From contig NC_046674.1 in the NCBI RefSeq assembly GCF_003369915.1, forward strand, positions 4,960,001 to 5,024,000: DNA of 64,000 bases, read 5' to 3'. Source of the stretch: Drosophila miranda (lineage: Eukaryota; Arthropoda; Insecta; Diptera; Drosophilidae). Made by a program: the position numbers and the translations under genes. Below the pieces are notes generated by a model that saw nothing but the letters and a program-made list of their open reading frames with translations, was not told where the DNA came from and did not search any database. Shown here piece by piece: positions 23,013 to 37,217 of this stretch. Numbering within the stretch: position 1 is the first letter of the stretch; each line of letters opens with the position of its first letter.

Positions 23013-25379
23013 ATGTGTTGGCGTCTTCTCTTAGCGGGGCCGCCATTTTCCACACAGAGATATGCGCGGCTGCTACTGCTGCTGAGGCAGGATCCCCGCC
23101 AGGGTTCGGGGAAGATTTGTAACTAAAATATTGAACTGATTTTTCTTGCAAGCTAAAACACATGTAGAAGAAGTGAAAGAGAAACACTCCCATATATAAA
23201 TGAAATATCAAATTAATTAAATTAATATTTAAAAATAAAATATTTGCATATTAATGACAAAAGGCAAGTGAAAGCTCTTTCATCTTACAATTAATTATAA
23301 TTAAACGGCGACGTCATTAAAAATGATATTCTATGAAGTAGAGAGCCTTCTAAGGGATATTTAATACCATAGAAGTAAGCTCCTGTTTTGCTGTGTATAT
23401 TTTCTTATAATCACAACATAAATCGTTCAGTGCTCAAAACCATACGAAAGTCCACCCCGGGCGACAGACAGATTTAGGAGCAATTAAATCTGATATTCAA
23501 TTCATGAGAAGACCCTTCAGCCCCGGCCAACAACATTGACACCGGCATGGCATCCTTCACCCCACACAGATACAGACGCACACACACTCACAGATAACAA
23601 CAAAATGGCTGTTGTTGCTGCTGTCATCGTTATTTGCACACGCTTTTGACACTTTTAATAACCGCAAAACCATAAATACCGCCAGCCAACCGCAACAACG
23701 TGAACCACAACAAGCCCCACCGCCAGCCACAGTGAGGGCAGGGCGACCGTCTAGGAGGAAGAGGAGAACCAGAACCATCTGCAGCCAGGAACATATTTTG
23801 CATGCATATCCATCAAATGAAAAGAAAACAACACTGGATAACAGAGCAGAGCAGAACGGAACTAAACAGAAGAGAGCAGAGTAGAGCAGTGCAGAACAGA
23901 ACAGAACAGTAGAGGGAACAGAAGAGAACAAAGCTCCGTTCAGACAACGACTTGAAACCAGCTAATTTCCGCAATCAGAGAGCCACTTACCAGGCCAGAG
24001 CACATAAACAATGGAGCTCGGATAGGGAGGGAGACGGCAGCACGGCAACACGGCAACACCGAACACAGGTTGAAGGCCAGAGGATAAAGGGTACCCAGAG
24101 TGAAGGATAAGGACAAGGTCTGACGATACGACTGACTATCATTGCTCATGTGAGTGTGAAGGTTTCGGTGTCGTCACCTGCGTCAATTGCACAGTCCCGC
24201 AGTCGACCCGAAACTACTCTCATGCAGGGAAAACCTAGCTGCTTTCCTAGTGAACTGATATTCCCCCAGAGAGACGGAGAGCATATTCGTAAAAAAGAGC
24301 GCAGTCAGTCGGGAAGCAGGGCGCACCATGATGTTTCGTTCGGGATTTATGTAGCTTTTGTTGTGTCTTTTTTTTCTATAGAGCATGACAAGCGACACCT
24401 CTTCGGGGGGGTTAGACAACGCCCTAGACTACGATGAGCAACAGGAACAGGGATCAAAGAGTCCAATCCACGGCCGAAACAAGCTGTCACAGCCAGCCAT
24501 CCAGGCCATCGACATTGAGACACTTTTAGTTTGACTTTTAATTGGATTTTGATGGAACCCCTCGCATGCCCCGCATGGTGTGCCTCGTAAGGAAAGTCGG
24601 GAAAGTCGGCAGAGGGGGGTTCAACTTTCCACAACAATTTAACAACAATTATTTGCCAGCCATTGAAAAACAATTTCCCTTTCGATTTCGATTTCCCCTT
24701 GCACATTTCACTTCGACTTTCTTTTCGCGCGCTTCGCTTTGGTGAATGTTTTTACCGGAAATTGTTGCAATTTATGATTTAATTTATGTTCATTTTAAAT
24801 GGTGGCAGCTTCTGCCACTCTGTGTCCCCCCTTTGTGCCTTGTGTGGCATATAAATGCGGCTGATTATCGAGTGAATGAGGTACTCTGACGGTGCCCCAG
24901 CTTGCCCCAGACACAGGACGGACACAGAGTGGCAGGAAGACAATCAGACGGTTTATTTGCGGCTATCCAAAGTCAATTGGCAGTGCTGTAAATGTGGCAA
25001 AAGCGGGAAATTCAAGATGAATTTTCACACTCGACTATTGGAGCTTCCTCGAGCACTCCTTGAGCATTTTTCTGCCCGAGTGTTTTTATTTCTGTATCTC
25101 CTTCCGCTCACTACCTTTATGTATGAAATGAAATTCAATCCGAGTTTTCTCCGTCTTTTCCATGGATGTTTATTTACGCAATTAAGTTTCCTGTCTTGGT
25201 TCTTCATGCGCTGTTTTCGCGGAACTTTAGCTGTCAGAGCGCGAAGGCTGTGGAGGCCGAGGAGAAAGTGAAAGAAAGTGAGACACACATGACTGCATTT
25301 TTGACTGGCATACGTGAGCTGAGACTGGGAGAAGAACTCCCCCCCCTGACAGTGTCATCAAAACTGATGTCACAGAATG

Positions 25380-25466
25380 ATGACGATGATGATGAGGATG
25401 ATGATGATGCTGATGATGCTGATGGGGATGGGGATTGTATGGTGATGGTGATGGTGATGGTGATGA
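25380..25466. repeat. GATGAT/GGTGAT imperfect trinucleotide array
   Basis: A run of GAT, GAC and GAG triplets, then GGTGAT hexamers. It opens reading frames on both strands (Asp-rich on plus, Ser/His-rich on minus), but these look like repeat artefacts. Confidence 0.85.
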
Positions 25467-28396
25467 GGGTGGCTCGTGGCTCCCCAACTAAAGAAAAGCA
25501 TTTCCAAAATGTTTGGCGTGTGCTCTGTGGAATGACTCTGTCAAAAAAAGAAAGAAAGAAGGGCCAAAATGATTTGCACATCAGCCTCGGCTCGGCTGCA
25601 ATCAAAGTGAGTGGTAACCTTATCACCCCGCCAACCCCCCACCGTCCCCCCTCCATCAATCATACTACTTTCTGGCATTTTCCAAACGTTTGATTTTAAT
25701 TTAGTCAAATTTGGCAAAGCATAAAAGACATTTGACTTGACACAAAATGGTGGGAGCGCAGATGGCAGCTGGTAAATGGGAGACGGAAGATGATGATGGC
25801 ACTGGGAGGTGAGAGGAGGTGGGGAGAAGCCAGACAACCGCTCAAGATGTGGAAAGATCAAGCTGGGTCTGAGGAAATTGACTTCAAAAACATTCCATGA
25901 TAAAGTGAATCGAAAAAGGGATGAGGAAGAACGAAAAAGCGATGGCGATTTATAGAAAATCTTTTCAAGTTTCAACTAAAGATGAGTGCGAAATGATAAC
26001 TTCAAAACGCTTATAAGAAAAACCATTGAAAAATTACATGAAAAGATGGAACATAAAAGAAAACTGCGAAAAGATGGAATGAGAGATTGAAAAAGGCAAT
26101 CAAATAATATTATTTTAAAGTAAAAATAATGAGATTTGGTTAAAGATTGAAGACTACAATTTATAGAAAATATTCAAGCAGTGCCTATAGGAGATTAAGT
26201 ACGTATGTATGTATATGTGTATATAGGCCATATAAAGAATATTCAAAAACAACAAAATAATTAAATTCACAGACAACAATTCATTTATCTATAAAAACTT
26301 TAAAAGCCAAATAAAAAAGACAGAGTTGAACATCTTAGATATGTGCCAAGAACCAAGCGAATTGTAAGGGGAAAATGACACTTTCCTGTAGCCGTCGCTG
26401 CCTGCTTGCGAGCCCCAGATCCTTGCCATTTCAACCATAATAGCAAAATTAAAGAATTTCTAATTTGAGGACTTGCCAGAGACTTTGGCCCTAAGCTCTT
26501 AGAGGGAGTGCGAATGAAGGCTTGTGCGGGGTCTTATCTTAAAATAAGAGGCTCAGCAGGAGCAGCAGCAGAAGCAGCAGCCGCCGCAGCAATTTGGAAT
26601 TGAGCGCAAAGTTTTTTGTGTCTCAGCCTCGGAACCTTGAAACAAACTTTGTCTGTCTGCCGAATTTCCTCGGCTAGAAGCAGCTTTTGTCGCCATTTCC
26701 TATTTCCCACATGTGGGTGGGGCCAGAGTGGCGGGCGTTGGGCGGTGGGCGGTGGGCGGTTGGCACATTATGATGGAGTTTGGTGCCATCAATTGCCTCA
26801 CCTGCGGAGCGTGAAGGTGAGATGTGCGCCGACCAATAAATCACTGGTGCACCCCGAGCAACCAATTAATCAAAAATGCTTTTGGATAAATCAACAGGAG
26901 GCGGACAGCATATCCTTTTGGACCCGCAATTAATACAAAGAAGCCGGGCTCGGAGGAACCCTTTGCCAAAGCGTTATAATTAAGTCATCAAACTGCTGAC
27001 GGGATGACGTGAAGCGTAACCATCATCACTCAGGATCCAGCATACCGATTCCAAGAATCCCGGAATCCAGTAGCCAGGATCCGGGCCAGCAGCCTGCCTG
27101 AGTCATTAAACATCTTTGGCCGGGGCGTCCTCGGGGCGGCTGCTTATGAGCTGTCAGGGAGAGGCAGGGGCGTGTGGGTGGATTATGTTGAAAGTTGTTT
27201 AAGCGGCGGCCTGATATAAGAATGTTTATTAAGGGCAGCTAATAGGATTAATCAAGCAGAGTGTAAAGAGTAAACCTAATTTCTGGCTTTCAGTTTTGTG
27301 GCTGCCGTTTAGGGGAATTATTGATGAAAACTTTCTACCACTTGCCTCTCTAATCTCTCTCTTTCCCGTTTGAGCGGCCTATTTGGGGGCATTCCAGTTC
27401 TGTTGGTAAATTCTCTAATCTGCCCAATGTTTTTCCTCTTTTTTTTTTAAGTCCCAATGGACCTCCTCATGACTGACTGATTGATTGTTCTCTGGGATAA
27501 TCGATGGCAGGCAACTAATTGAGTTCAGTGACCCAGAGCCATAATAAATCATTTTCCCCAGCCGCGGGACTTTAAGGCTGTGCTTTAAATTGAGTAAAGA
27601 ACAAACTCAAATCAAGTATACGCCATGCTGTGCAGCAGCCAAAAAGTTACTCTCTCGCCAAATGCATAAATTAAGCTTTAGCAAAAACACAAAATACCAG
27701 TGGACGGAAGACTGGGTTGTGTTTGCAAACGTTTTGTTGGTTAATTTACCCCAGACACAGCAGCGGCGGCGGCAGCAGGAGCCAACAGCCAACAGCCAAC
27801 AGCCAACAAAACGCATTGAGATGAAAAAGGAAACCCGAAGCAAACCAAAAACCAAATGCACGAACTTTTCCAGGCCCTTCCGCGCCGCGCCGTGCCGGGG
27901 TGGGCTCTTCTGTTCTGTTCTGTTCTGTTTTGGTCTGGTCTGGGACAAGGAAAATGCTCACTGACGATTAGCTTTGCTTTTGGAACGTGAAAAGTTCTTG
28001 GGCGATAAAAGATTTATGCAGCGGAAATTGAAAGGCAAGCAATGAGGAGACGGAGGAGGAGAAGGCGGAGAAGTGGCGAGAGGAAGCGGGGAAAGAGAGA
28101 ACCAACAGCCAAGTCACAGTGGAAAGAAGTGAAAAGGAAAGCAAAACTCACAACTCATTGACTCTTCCAGTCTATCTCCCTGGCCCCCTGTTTCTCTCTC
28201 TCCTTGGGTTGAAGTGCCTGGCTACCAAGTCGAGGCGGCCTCCAAATGCTTTTCAATTAAATTCAATTTATTAATTTCAATTATTTGCGCTTCAAGTGAC
28301 CAGCAGAAGCAGAAGAGGAAGAAGTTAAGAGAAGGAGAAAATCTGTCAACGAACCCACTGAAGCGGAATGCTCAGGGACTGCCCTGCACATCTCTC

Positions 28397-28419
28397 GCTC
28401 TCTCTCTCTCTCTCTCTCT
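28397..28419. repeat. (CT)n / (GA)n tract
   Basis: A pure CT run of about 23 bases, the second of three such tracts in the window (7477, 28397, 43477). Confidence 0.9.
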
Positions 28420-30136
28420 TTCAGCTATTGTTGAGTGCTCTAACGGCATTTGATTGATGTAGCAGCAAGCAAAGCAGAGTTTGGGACAAGGGGAGGGAAG
28501 AGGCAAAGCCTATAAGAGCAGATCGCCTTGAAGTGGTTGAAAATAAGCTGCTTGCTAGGAAACACAAGAAGTGCGGACCTCAACCAGTGGTCGCAACATA
28601 TTTGGGCGGCCAAAGGGGTCGACTTCAAAGACTGGACTACCTAAGATGGAGAAGGAGATCTTCTTTTATAAAATTTAATCAGGGGAGAGGAAAAAATTCC
28701 TTTAAAGAGGGCTTTGGCATAGATTGCTGGCTATAGAACTGCTTTATCGAAACGCGCCCTTTTTTTAGCATAGAGAAGCAGTGGCCAAATGCTGCCTGCA
28801 ATAAATGTTAATGTGCATTTGTGCCTAAGCCTGCTGCCAGCAACAAGACCCTAGCAACACTGAATGTTGCCATTAAACAACATTTTCTTCAGCCTGAAAA
28901 TGCATGTTAGAATGGATCACGTGATTAAGTCTAATGACAGATACTCGCATAGACAAATCAATAATGTAATCAAGGCTCATTTACGCATCTCAAGCACTTA
29001 ATGGACACTAAACGTCGAACAAGAAGAAAACGAAACAGAAATTCGAAAAACAACATCATCAAATAACCACAAAACGGAAGCACAGCCACCACCCATAGAC
29101 CATAACCCATCAGCCATCACCCGTTCCCAAAATATGTGTAATTAAGTGGCGCATACTTGTGAACGCATAAAGGCATAGTGCTTCTCATATGTCAAAATCA
29201 ACGAAGGCAGCTGTTCTCTGTCTCTCGTCTGTCGTCTGTCGTCTATCGTCCTTCGTACCGGCGCCCCCTCTCTTTTTTCCTTTGTTTGCCTTCTGGCCGT
29301 AATGCCTTCAATGTTGCCTACTTTTCGGGGCAACGAGTCGATTTTTATGGCCCAAACGAACCAAACCAATTCAAACCAAACAGAAGAAACGCATATAGAG
29401 AGCCAAGGAATGCCATCAGAGTTCAAGTGAGACAGACACAAGCTCACTACGATTACTTGGGGAACGGAGCGAGCTCTGAGAGAGCGAGGGATCCCTGGTA
29501 CATAAATCACACATACACAATGATGTTAATAGTGTCGTAAAAACTACGACAAAGCACCTGTCCCACCTGCATACATGATGCTACCGCCTCCTTTGACGCA
29601 AATATTGACTACACAGAGGTGACCCCGAGAGGTCTGGGCGTGACCCCCACCTCTGTACTGGCGCTGGCGTCGGGACTGGCTGTGTGTCGGGCGGGTGATA
29701 ATAAATCGACATTTGGTCGCCAAAGTGTGAGCAGAAAATTAAAACATTTCACCTGGCCTGATGTTGACAAATTAGAGCTTTCCCAGGGCCGTCCACGTCC
29801 AGCAGTAGTGGTTGCTCTCTGGCGCAGCGCAGCCCTTTCCCCAGCCCACTCCCTCTGTCCACCTGTTTGGCCCTGTCACCTGTCGTGCCACCCCCACTCT
29901 CAATGGAGGAACAATTTACGAACGCCCAGTCCCAGAGCCGGAGACGGACCCAGAGCCACACTCGATTGAGGGAACTTTACAGCGCCGGCAGTTGTTGGAG
30001 GTTGGAAGCTTCAGCAGATTATCGGTTAAATAAATAGACAAATTGATTTTAATGGAATTGGATACACCGAGCCGACGAACGTCCGTCTCGGATGTGGCGG
30101 TGCCCTGGACACATGCCACACGCAGGCATAGTCGGA

Positions 30137-30190
30137 GCGATGGCTATGGCGATGGCGATGGCTATGGCGATGGCGATGGCTATGACGATG
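30137..30190. repeat. GGCGATGGCTAT tandem array
   Basis: GATGGC hexamers grouped as about four 12- to 18-bp higher units alternating GGCGAT and GGCTAT. Confidence 0.85.
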
Positions 30191-33100
30191 AACCTCATTG
30201 GACATGGCTATGACCCGACCCAGTTGTGCAAACATATTTTCGTGTAATTTTGTCTTGGCTCGTTTACTTTTTTATACGAGTATGATGGCTCAGTTGTTGT
30301 TCCTGCTCTTCTGACCGTTGTTACTGCTTTTATGAGGGCCTTAACAGTGTCTAGGCTGAGGTGAAATCCCATTAAAAATGTTGCCAAACAACCGCACTTC
30401 TCTGGATTTAAAAAACAGCCACCAAACCACTCTAAATTTTGTGAAAAATTTGACAATCGAAAGAAATTGTTTTGGATTAGATAAGATAATAAAAAGCATC
30501 GGTATAGCTGGTTAGCACCATAGAAAACGATGAATCCTTGACCATAACAGACCAGAGCTAATGACAAGCGCCCTGCACAGGTGGAGTGTGGGGCAGCCAG
30601 TCACTGTCCAACAACAAAGAAATTGCCAGACCAGAGCATAAGATGTCGCTTGTGTGGCTTACTATCCAATGGAACCCAAAATCAACCGATGTCGGCCTCA
30701 GGGGGAGCGGCACTGGGAGAGCGGTGGAGGCGGAATAACTTTTAATGACATGCTTTGTATGCGAGCGCGTGTTACATGGAACTCACATTATCAAAGGAGA
30801 AGCATCCAGCGCCAACAACTTTTCCCCGCAGCTTCCTCCTTCCTCCTTCGGCGGTTCGGCGGTGGCTCAGTGGCTCAGCGTTGAGCACAGCCCTGGCAAT
30901 GTGTCCAAGTTTGGCGGCTGTGTGTGTCCCTGTCACCGTCCCCGTCCCCGTCCCCGTTCCCCTCCACCATCCTTTTGGCTAATACTTTTCGCTGCTTGCT
31001 GCATGTCCTGGCCACCCCTCTGCCACTAACTAATACGAATTTCACTTAATTGCTCTCGAAAAACTATGCATGTGGATTGCTCTCAACATGTCTGGCAAGT
31101 GAGCTGACGATGGGAGCCAGCAGACAGACAGAAAGTGGGGCGCAAGCACTTGCCAAAAGTTTGGGGCCACGGCTGAAGCCCATCTCATCTATCGGGGACT
31201 ATAATCCCAGCCATTAGAAGTCTGCCCGGGCAAAACACCGAACCAGTGATCTAGATCTATCTATAAATAGTGCAGATGTGTAGCCAGTATCCTGCCAAAA
31301 TGTCCTGCAGTTTCTTTCAGTGTATGGGGGGGTGGCGCGCATCAGTTTTCGTTTTCATTGCTGCAGACAGTTTTGACAGAACATCAGATGCACACACACT
31401 CAGACTCTCAGACTCTCAGACTCTTAGAGGGCCAGAGGGCCAGAGACACAGGCAACCGCAAAACGACATCTGTAGTATCTGGTACGGGTCTGGGTCCGGG
31501 TCCGGGTCTAGGTTCGGGTACAGAGCGAGAGATAGAGATAGAGAGTGAGCTGGAGAGCTTAGAACAACTTTTTTTTTAGCTTGCGTGTTGTTTCACTTTT
31601 GTCTTGGCCCCAGGATAAGGGGTTAAGGGCCTATGCCACACCCACACCCCATAGCCCCTCCCACATCCTCCCATCCCCCGGTCCCCCCATCCTGCCAGCC
31701 AGACAGACAAAACTGTTGTCAGCTGTTGAAAGTTGCTCACGCATAAGCAGAAACCAGAAGCTGACATCCTTGGAGGAGAGAGGGGGCGCCCAGGACCGCA
31801 TGCTAATGAGTACAACTTTCGCCCACCTTTGCAATTTTTCCTCGTTCAAGAGCCTGAACTTTTCTTCTGCAGGTGCACGACACGGCACACGGCAAACAAA
31901 AAAAAAGAAAGGTGAATCAAACTTTAATGAAAAACTTCCTCCACCTTTAGAAACGAAACGAGAACTGATTAGGCTGCTGCTTTTTTTGTGCTGAGGGTGT
32001 GTGGGGGGGTGGGGGGGGGGAGTGCTCGTCGTATAATCAATAATAGTTCAGAGTTTCCCTAGATAAAGGATCTGCACAGTGCACTTGCTTGAGAATTTTC
32101 ACCTTGCAGGACAGGGCCCGAGCGGCCAGAGATAAACTTAATGGCCTGTCGTAAAAAACTGTTTGCCTTCCCAGTGTTTTGTATCCCTATCCTTGGCCGT
32201 ATCCTTTGGCCTTTCGCACACTATCCATTAGGGGCATTCCGTGCCGGACACACTCCGGACTCCTCTAGACCTCATCGCAGCCTCCCTCTAAACCTAATGT
32301 TACTTGTCAACAGCTGCAAATAAATATGGCCAAAAGGAAGACGAGGCGACGGGCCCAAAGATAAATTGAAATTTATGAAGCGTCTAGGAAGTCAGGAAAG
32401 TCAGGGAAAGTCAGGGAAAGTCAGGGAAAGATGCCAGATTGCCCCAGCCAGAGCCCAACCGGAACAGCAACAACTACAACCAGCTCTAAAAAGGCAACTA
32501 AGTAATTTATAGTCCATGTACAGGAATAGAACACTCGAAAGGGGCAGCCCAGCCAACTAATGATGTGGATATGCAACAGTATCTGCAAGATAAATATCTC
32601 CTTTGAGATGGTGTTTGGGCCGCTCCACCAATAAAACACAATCAAATGTACGGGCACGAGGAAAATTTTAATTTTCCTAATGATTTAACCTTCGCTATAA
32701 AGCGAATACTCTGCACAGTTCCAGCTCTGTCCCCCCTTAACCCTTGTAGCCGTATCTCTTGCTGGTCCTCTGCCTTTGTTCGGCGAGCATAATGAAATTA
32801 TGCATTCCTACACCCATCCAACCCCATCGTTTCCCACTCCCATCTTACCACCTTACCACCCACCTGTCGAAAACTACAAAACGAGCAGCAATAAGGGACC
32901 CGTTGCCAGTGCGTGGCTGTGTGTGTGTGTGTTTCCTTTTAGCCTGGTCTGCTGCCTGGGCCAATAGCTTTTACCAGACCTTATTAAATTATACAGCCGA
33001 GAGTCGGGCAACAAAAGGAGCCTCAGGGACGACAGAGACAGAGAGAGAGAGAGCTCCTGTCTAAAGATGTTAAAGTGTGGCATATTTTAGCTAAATATTT

Positions 33101-35351
33101 GCAACTGCACCGATGAGAGTTGCATTTGCTAAATGGATACACGAGCGTACATATCGTACGACTATGTGCCAATATATAACCAGCGGCGGCACTGGGACAC
33201 GCCCTCAGACTTTGTCCCTGCAATCGCCAGGAGCCAGGAGCCAGGAGCAACAGTGGCAGGTGATAAAGCTGCGAGCTTTGCCAAGGACCTGGATTAATTC
33301 AGAGCATATAAATTATAGTTCATTGTTCGCGCTCCCCCCCTCCGTCTGCTGGGGGACATACAATGGGCAAACCCTTGGACTGACTTCGGGACTTTCATTT
33401 AAAATGAAAATTGTTTCTATAGGAAAGGATCTTAGATGCTATTCGTAGATGGAGACATTTTAATGAAAGTCCTAGAGGCTCCTGGAAAACGCTCCCTAAC
33501 GTGAAGATCATTGTTTTCGAATCGATTCCTGGCTCTTAGCACTATTTTATTCAACACTTACTTCTTTGTAGGTAAGACTACATTTATAAGCAGTGGAATG
33601 TGATGTAAATTCCCATCGCAGATCCAAAAGAGGAAAAATTAATACATTTAGCAAAAGGGTAAGGGAATAAGGACACTGATGGAGGGACCTCAAGGGTTAG
33701 GGCACTTCAGCTTTTGCTCTCTCTTTCCTCATTCCATTCGTGACTCTAGTGTGAGGATTTTTAATTTGATTCCTTTCGTCTTGCTCCACTTAAGCACCCA
33801 AATCAATCATCTGAGGCGCCACTTGAGGCGTTCGCATGGAAGTGAGCAGCATCCATCCGTATCCATATTGAAGGAGTGGGGGGCTAGAGGGGAGTAGGAG
33901 CATTTTGGACCTATTCAAATTGTATCATTGGCAAAGTCAATTGTTGCCTGCAATGAATTGCAAATTAGGCGTGACTAATTTTCCTTTGTGTGCTCCATGC
34001 GACACAGAGGAGCAGGATCCATTTTCAGTTTGCATTTTGTTGCCCCCGCAATGCCGCCGCAATGCCCCGCCCCCCCATCGTCAATAATTTGGCAACATTC
34101 AAGGCTCATTGATTTCCAAATTCCGCCGAAACGAAACCCAAATTAAGGGAATTTGCCAGAGAGAAAAACAAGCCCCCAAAGAGTTCCCATCGAAGGAGAG
34201 GCAAAAACACACTTGAGGTTACGCCCTGGCAAACAAAACCAATTGCTAATTGCCATTGAGCTGCGATAATTGACGAGGCAATTTACTTAATTTTTATGGG
34301 AAAACTTGCGGCCCAAGAGATAACGGGAAAAGGAAGAAAAAAGTCCACAAAGGTTGGGAAATATAAGCGGCCTAAAGAGAGACATGAAAGTTGAATAGAT
34401 TGAAAGACGAAACTTCCCTTAAGGCGGAAGTTGCAGAATAGAACATTTTCAAGGACCTTGTTTTTGGGAGACACTTCTTATAAAAACAATCTCAGGACCG
34501 AATTAGTTGAAAAAGCGATTGAAAATATTGCGGTTTGTTGAGATTTCGGATCGCCAGCAACGCGTTGCAGTGCCACGAATTTTTGTGGAGATATATGTAT
34601 ATGTACATGGGTCTTATTTCCATCAGGGAATCGGGGAATTGGGGAAAACAGTTGCCATGCCAATGTACAAAACTTATTTCCATTTAATAGATAGCCCCGA
34701 GAGTCGAGCCCCATATGACATACGGAGATATGCGCCTAAAGCGCCCACACAGAATGTTGGACCCCAGCACGAGTACCACCACCTCGCCCTCCTGTTCATG
34801 TACCCCCACACCCCCCCCCCACCCCCCCACCGCCAGGAAAAACGAGCTGTTAATGACGTGCGTTGCTGCTGCTGCCACTGCTACTGCTGCTGCTGCTGCC
34901 ACTGCCCCTCGTGGTGGCACTGATGTTGACTTCGTTTTCATTTTCATTCCCGCTCGGCGTTCTTCCGGCATGTAAATAAATACGAGAAGAAAATTTTGGG
35001 GAAAATGGAAAGACGAAAAGGAAGGAAAAGGAAGGAAAAGCAGAGAAGAGAGAACAAAAATAAAAGCAAGAATCGACTATGATTTATTTTGTGTTTGGCA
35101 CGCACGTTGTCAATATTTGTTGAATTCATCAAGGAAAATAGAGGGAAATTGAGGCGAAACAGAAACAAACCCCAAACAGTCCAACACTTGAGGCATTCCC
35201 CGACTGCCGCCTGGTCCGCCTTCACCGCCCCCACAATTCGGGTGGTGCTCATAAAGTTGTCGACACACTACTTGAGGCATCGGCACTAGCTAAAAAATCG
35301 AAGCAATTATTTATGGATATCTCTGGTGCGGGTGCTGGGGCTGGTGCGGCC

Positions 35352-35379
35352 AACACACACACACACACACACACACACA
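35352..35379. repeat. (CA)n microsatellite
   Basis: Uninterrupted CA run of about 28 bases. Confidence 0.9.
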
Positions 35380-36072
35380 AAACAAAGCACAAAGGCGGAG
35401 GAAAGAAAACATTTTGCTAAATATATATAGACAATTGTCGGGCCACAGATGGACTAGGCGTTGAGATGGGAAGGTGGGCAGACAGGCACCTCTGGCAAGC
35501 CAAGTGGAAGGAGAGTGAAAATCATCGGAAAATATTTCATAAGCGAGTTCCCAAATAGCAGGGCATGGGCGAAGAACCATGAAATATACTGGCATACTAT
35601 ATCATAAGCAGGAAACGCAGAATACGGGGAATACAGAGATCGGCCAAGGAAGTCTGCTTTATGTGGAATGGAATTCGTTAAGACTTGAGTTATGAAGTGC
35701 CATCCTTCCCTAGAAATAGCCCCAGCACTCACTACTCTGCAGGTCATTCTCTGGGTCGACCAGCCCCCAACCGAAGAACAAAACGCAAGAGCACTTGCAT
35801 CACTGCCATGATAGGCAGGAAAAGTTTCTTCTGCTTCTGTTCTGTGTAAGATATATATTTTCTTAACAGGCACACGTTATACCGTCTGCTACTGCTGCTG
35901 CTCCTTGATGTTCGAGTGCAGACAGACGACACCTGCAGCTGCAGCTGCTCGGGATCCAGAGTCAAGGGGGGAATACGAGTGCTATTGCCAAATAAAAAAT
36001 GCATATACATATACTCGTTCTCACACAAAAAAAAAAACACAACTTGGACGGCAGACATGAGAGGAAACCCAG

Positions 36073-36168
36073 TCAGCAGAGGAGCAGACGAGCAGAGGGG
36101 CAGACGAGCAGAGGGGCAGAAGAGCAGAGGAGCAGAGGAGCAGACGAGCAGAGGGGCAGACGAGCAGA
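36073..36168. repeat. GAGCAGA(C/G)G minisatellite
   Basis: About twelve imperfect 8-bp units alternating GAGCAGAC, GAGCAGAG and GGGCAGAC/A, forming a composite 16-bp period. Confidence 0.85.
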
Positions 36169-36640
36169 TAATAAACAACAATTGGTGCGGCATGATTGTG
36201 TAATATATATCAATATATATGGGATATTTGCATTTGATGCATACGAATTGTGCTGGGAATGATAATATTTCAAGTGATTTTTACCTCCCTGCCCCCCATT
36301 CAAAGGGGAGGGTGGGGAGAGCCAGTATGTAGTTCTAATGGCGATTGAGTACGCGAGTGGACAGCGCCAATGGGCTGCCAAATATGATTTATATGCCATG
36401 TACAACGTACATGTCACGGATGGGCGAAAGTACTCTCGTCCAAAATACGACAGTAAAAATATAGCTGGGATAGCAGCAAAAGCCGCAGCAATTTCGGACA
36501 ACAATTTATGGGCCCAAGGAAAACCTCAGGCAAAACTGACACATCATAGATTTATCTAGACTAGAGAATACTTCGAGTGCGATATTTATTTCAAAATACG
36601 AGCATTGGTCTTGGCATGCCAGCGGGCACTGATTATTCCA

Positions 36641-36658
36641 CACAGATTATAATCTGTG
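36641..36658. promoter_or_regulatory. 18-bp perfect palindrome with paired TAATCT cores
   Basis: CACAGATTATAATCTGTG is fully self-complementary and contains AGATTA and TAATCT head to head. TAATCT/TAATCC is the core bound by K50 homeodomains of the Bicoid/Otd/Ptx type, and paired inverted TAAT sites bind homeodomain dimers. The binding role is inference. Confidence 0.45.
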
Positions 36659-37167
36659 ATACCGGGAAATTATACGGGAAATGCCTTTGCTTTCCACTTA
36701 ATCCTTTTGTCACCCATTATCGTCCGTCGCTATTTGTGGCAGTCATAACTTATGTCTATGGCTAATCTATCATGGCTCTGACAGCTGTCAAGTGTGCCCG
36801 AATATTGTAGGCCTGTCACACCCATAAATTCGTGGATTACCTTAATGGGTTAGTTTTTAGCCAGAGCTCTAGCGGGGTAGATATACACCTACAAAAAATA
36901 TTTATAGCTGGAAGTATTCGAGTGTTCTCCAAAGGGAGGGGGTACTTATTTCCGCCCCATCCTGACCTGACACACTATCGTCTAACAAAACACTAACAGA
37001 CCTATCTCAATGCCCTCTAAGCCATCCTGTTTAAACACTTTTCCACTCTTGGCCATCCCCAACTGCAATTGATGGATGGCGCCCGTCCAGCATTGCTCTA
37101 TTTGACTCCACTATTTGCTTGCTCCACTCGTCTCGCTTTCCCTGGACAGGGCCAACAAAGTTATCAC

Positions 37168-37217
37168 ATCTCTCTGGGTATCTCTGCGTATCTCTGCGTA
37201 TCTCTGCGTATCTCTGG
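37168..37217. repeat. TATCTCTGCG decamer repeat
   Basis: Four to five tandem copies of a TATCTCTG(C/G)G-type 10-mer. Confidence 0.8.

Noticed and set aside
25166..25693. Long overlapping open frames on both strands around an Asp-rich stretch
   Set aside because: They are opened by GAT/GGTGAT repeats; the rest is not protein-like.
35883..36203. Open frames over the GAGCAGA minisatellite
   Set aside because: Repeat-generated Arg/Gly/Glu-rich frames with no other support.
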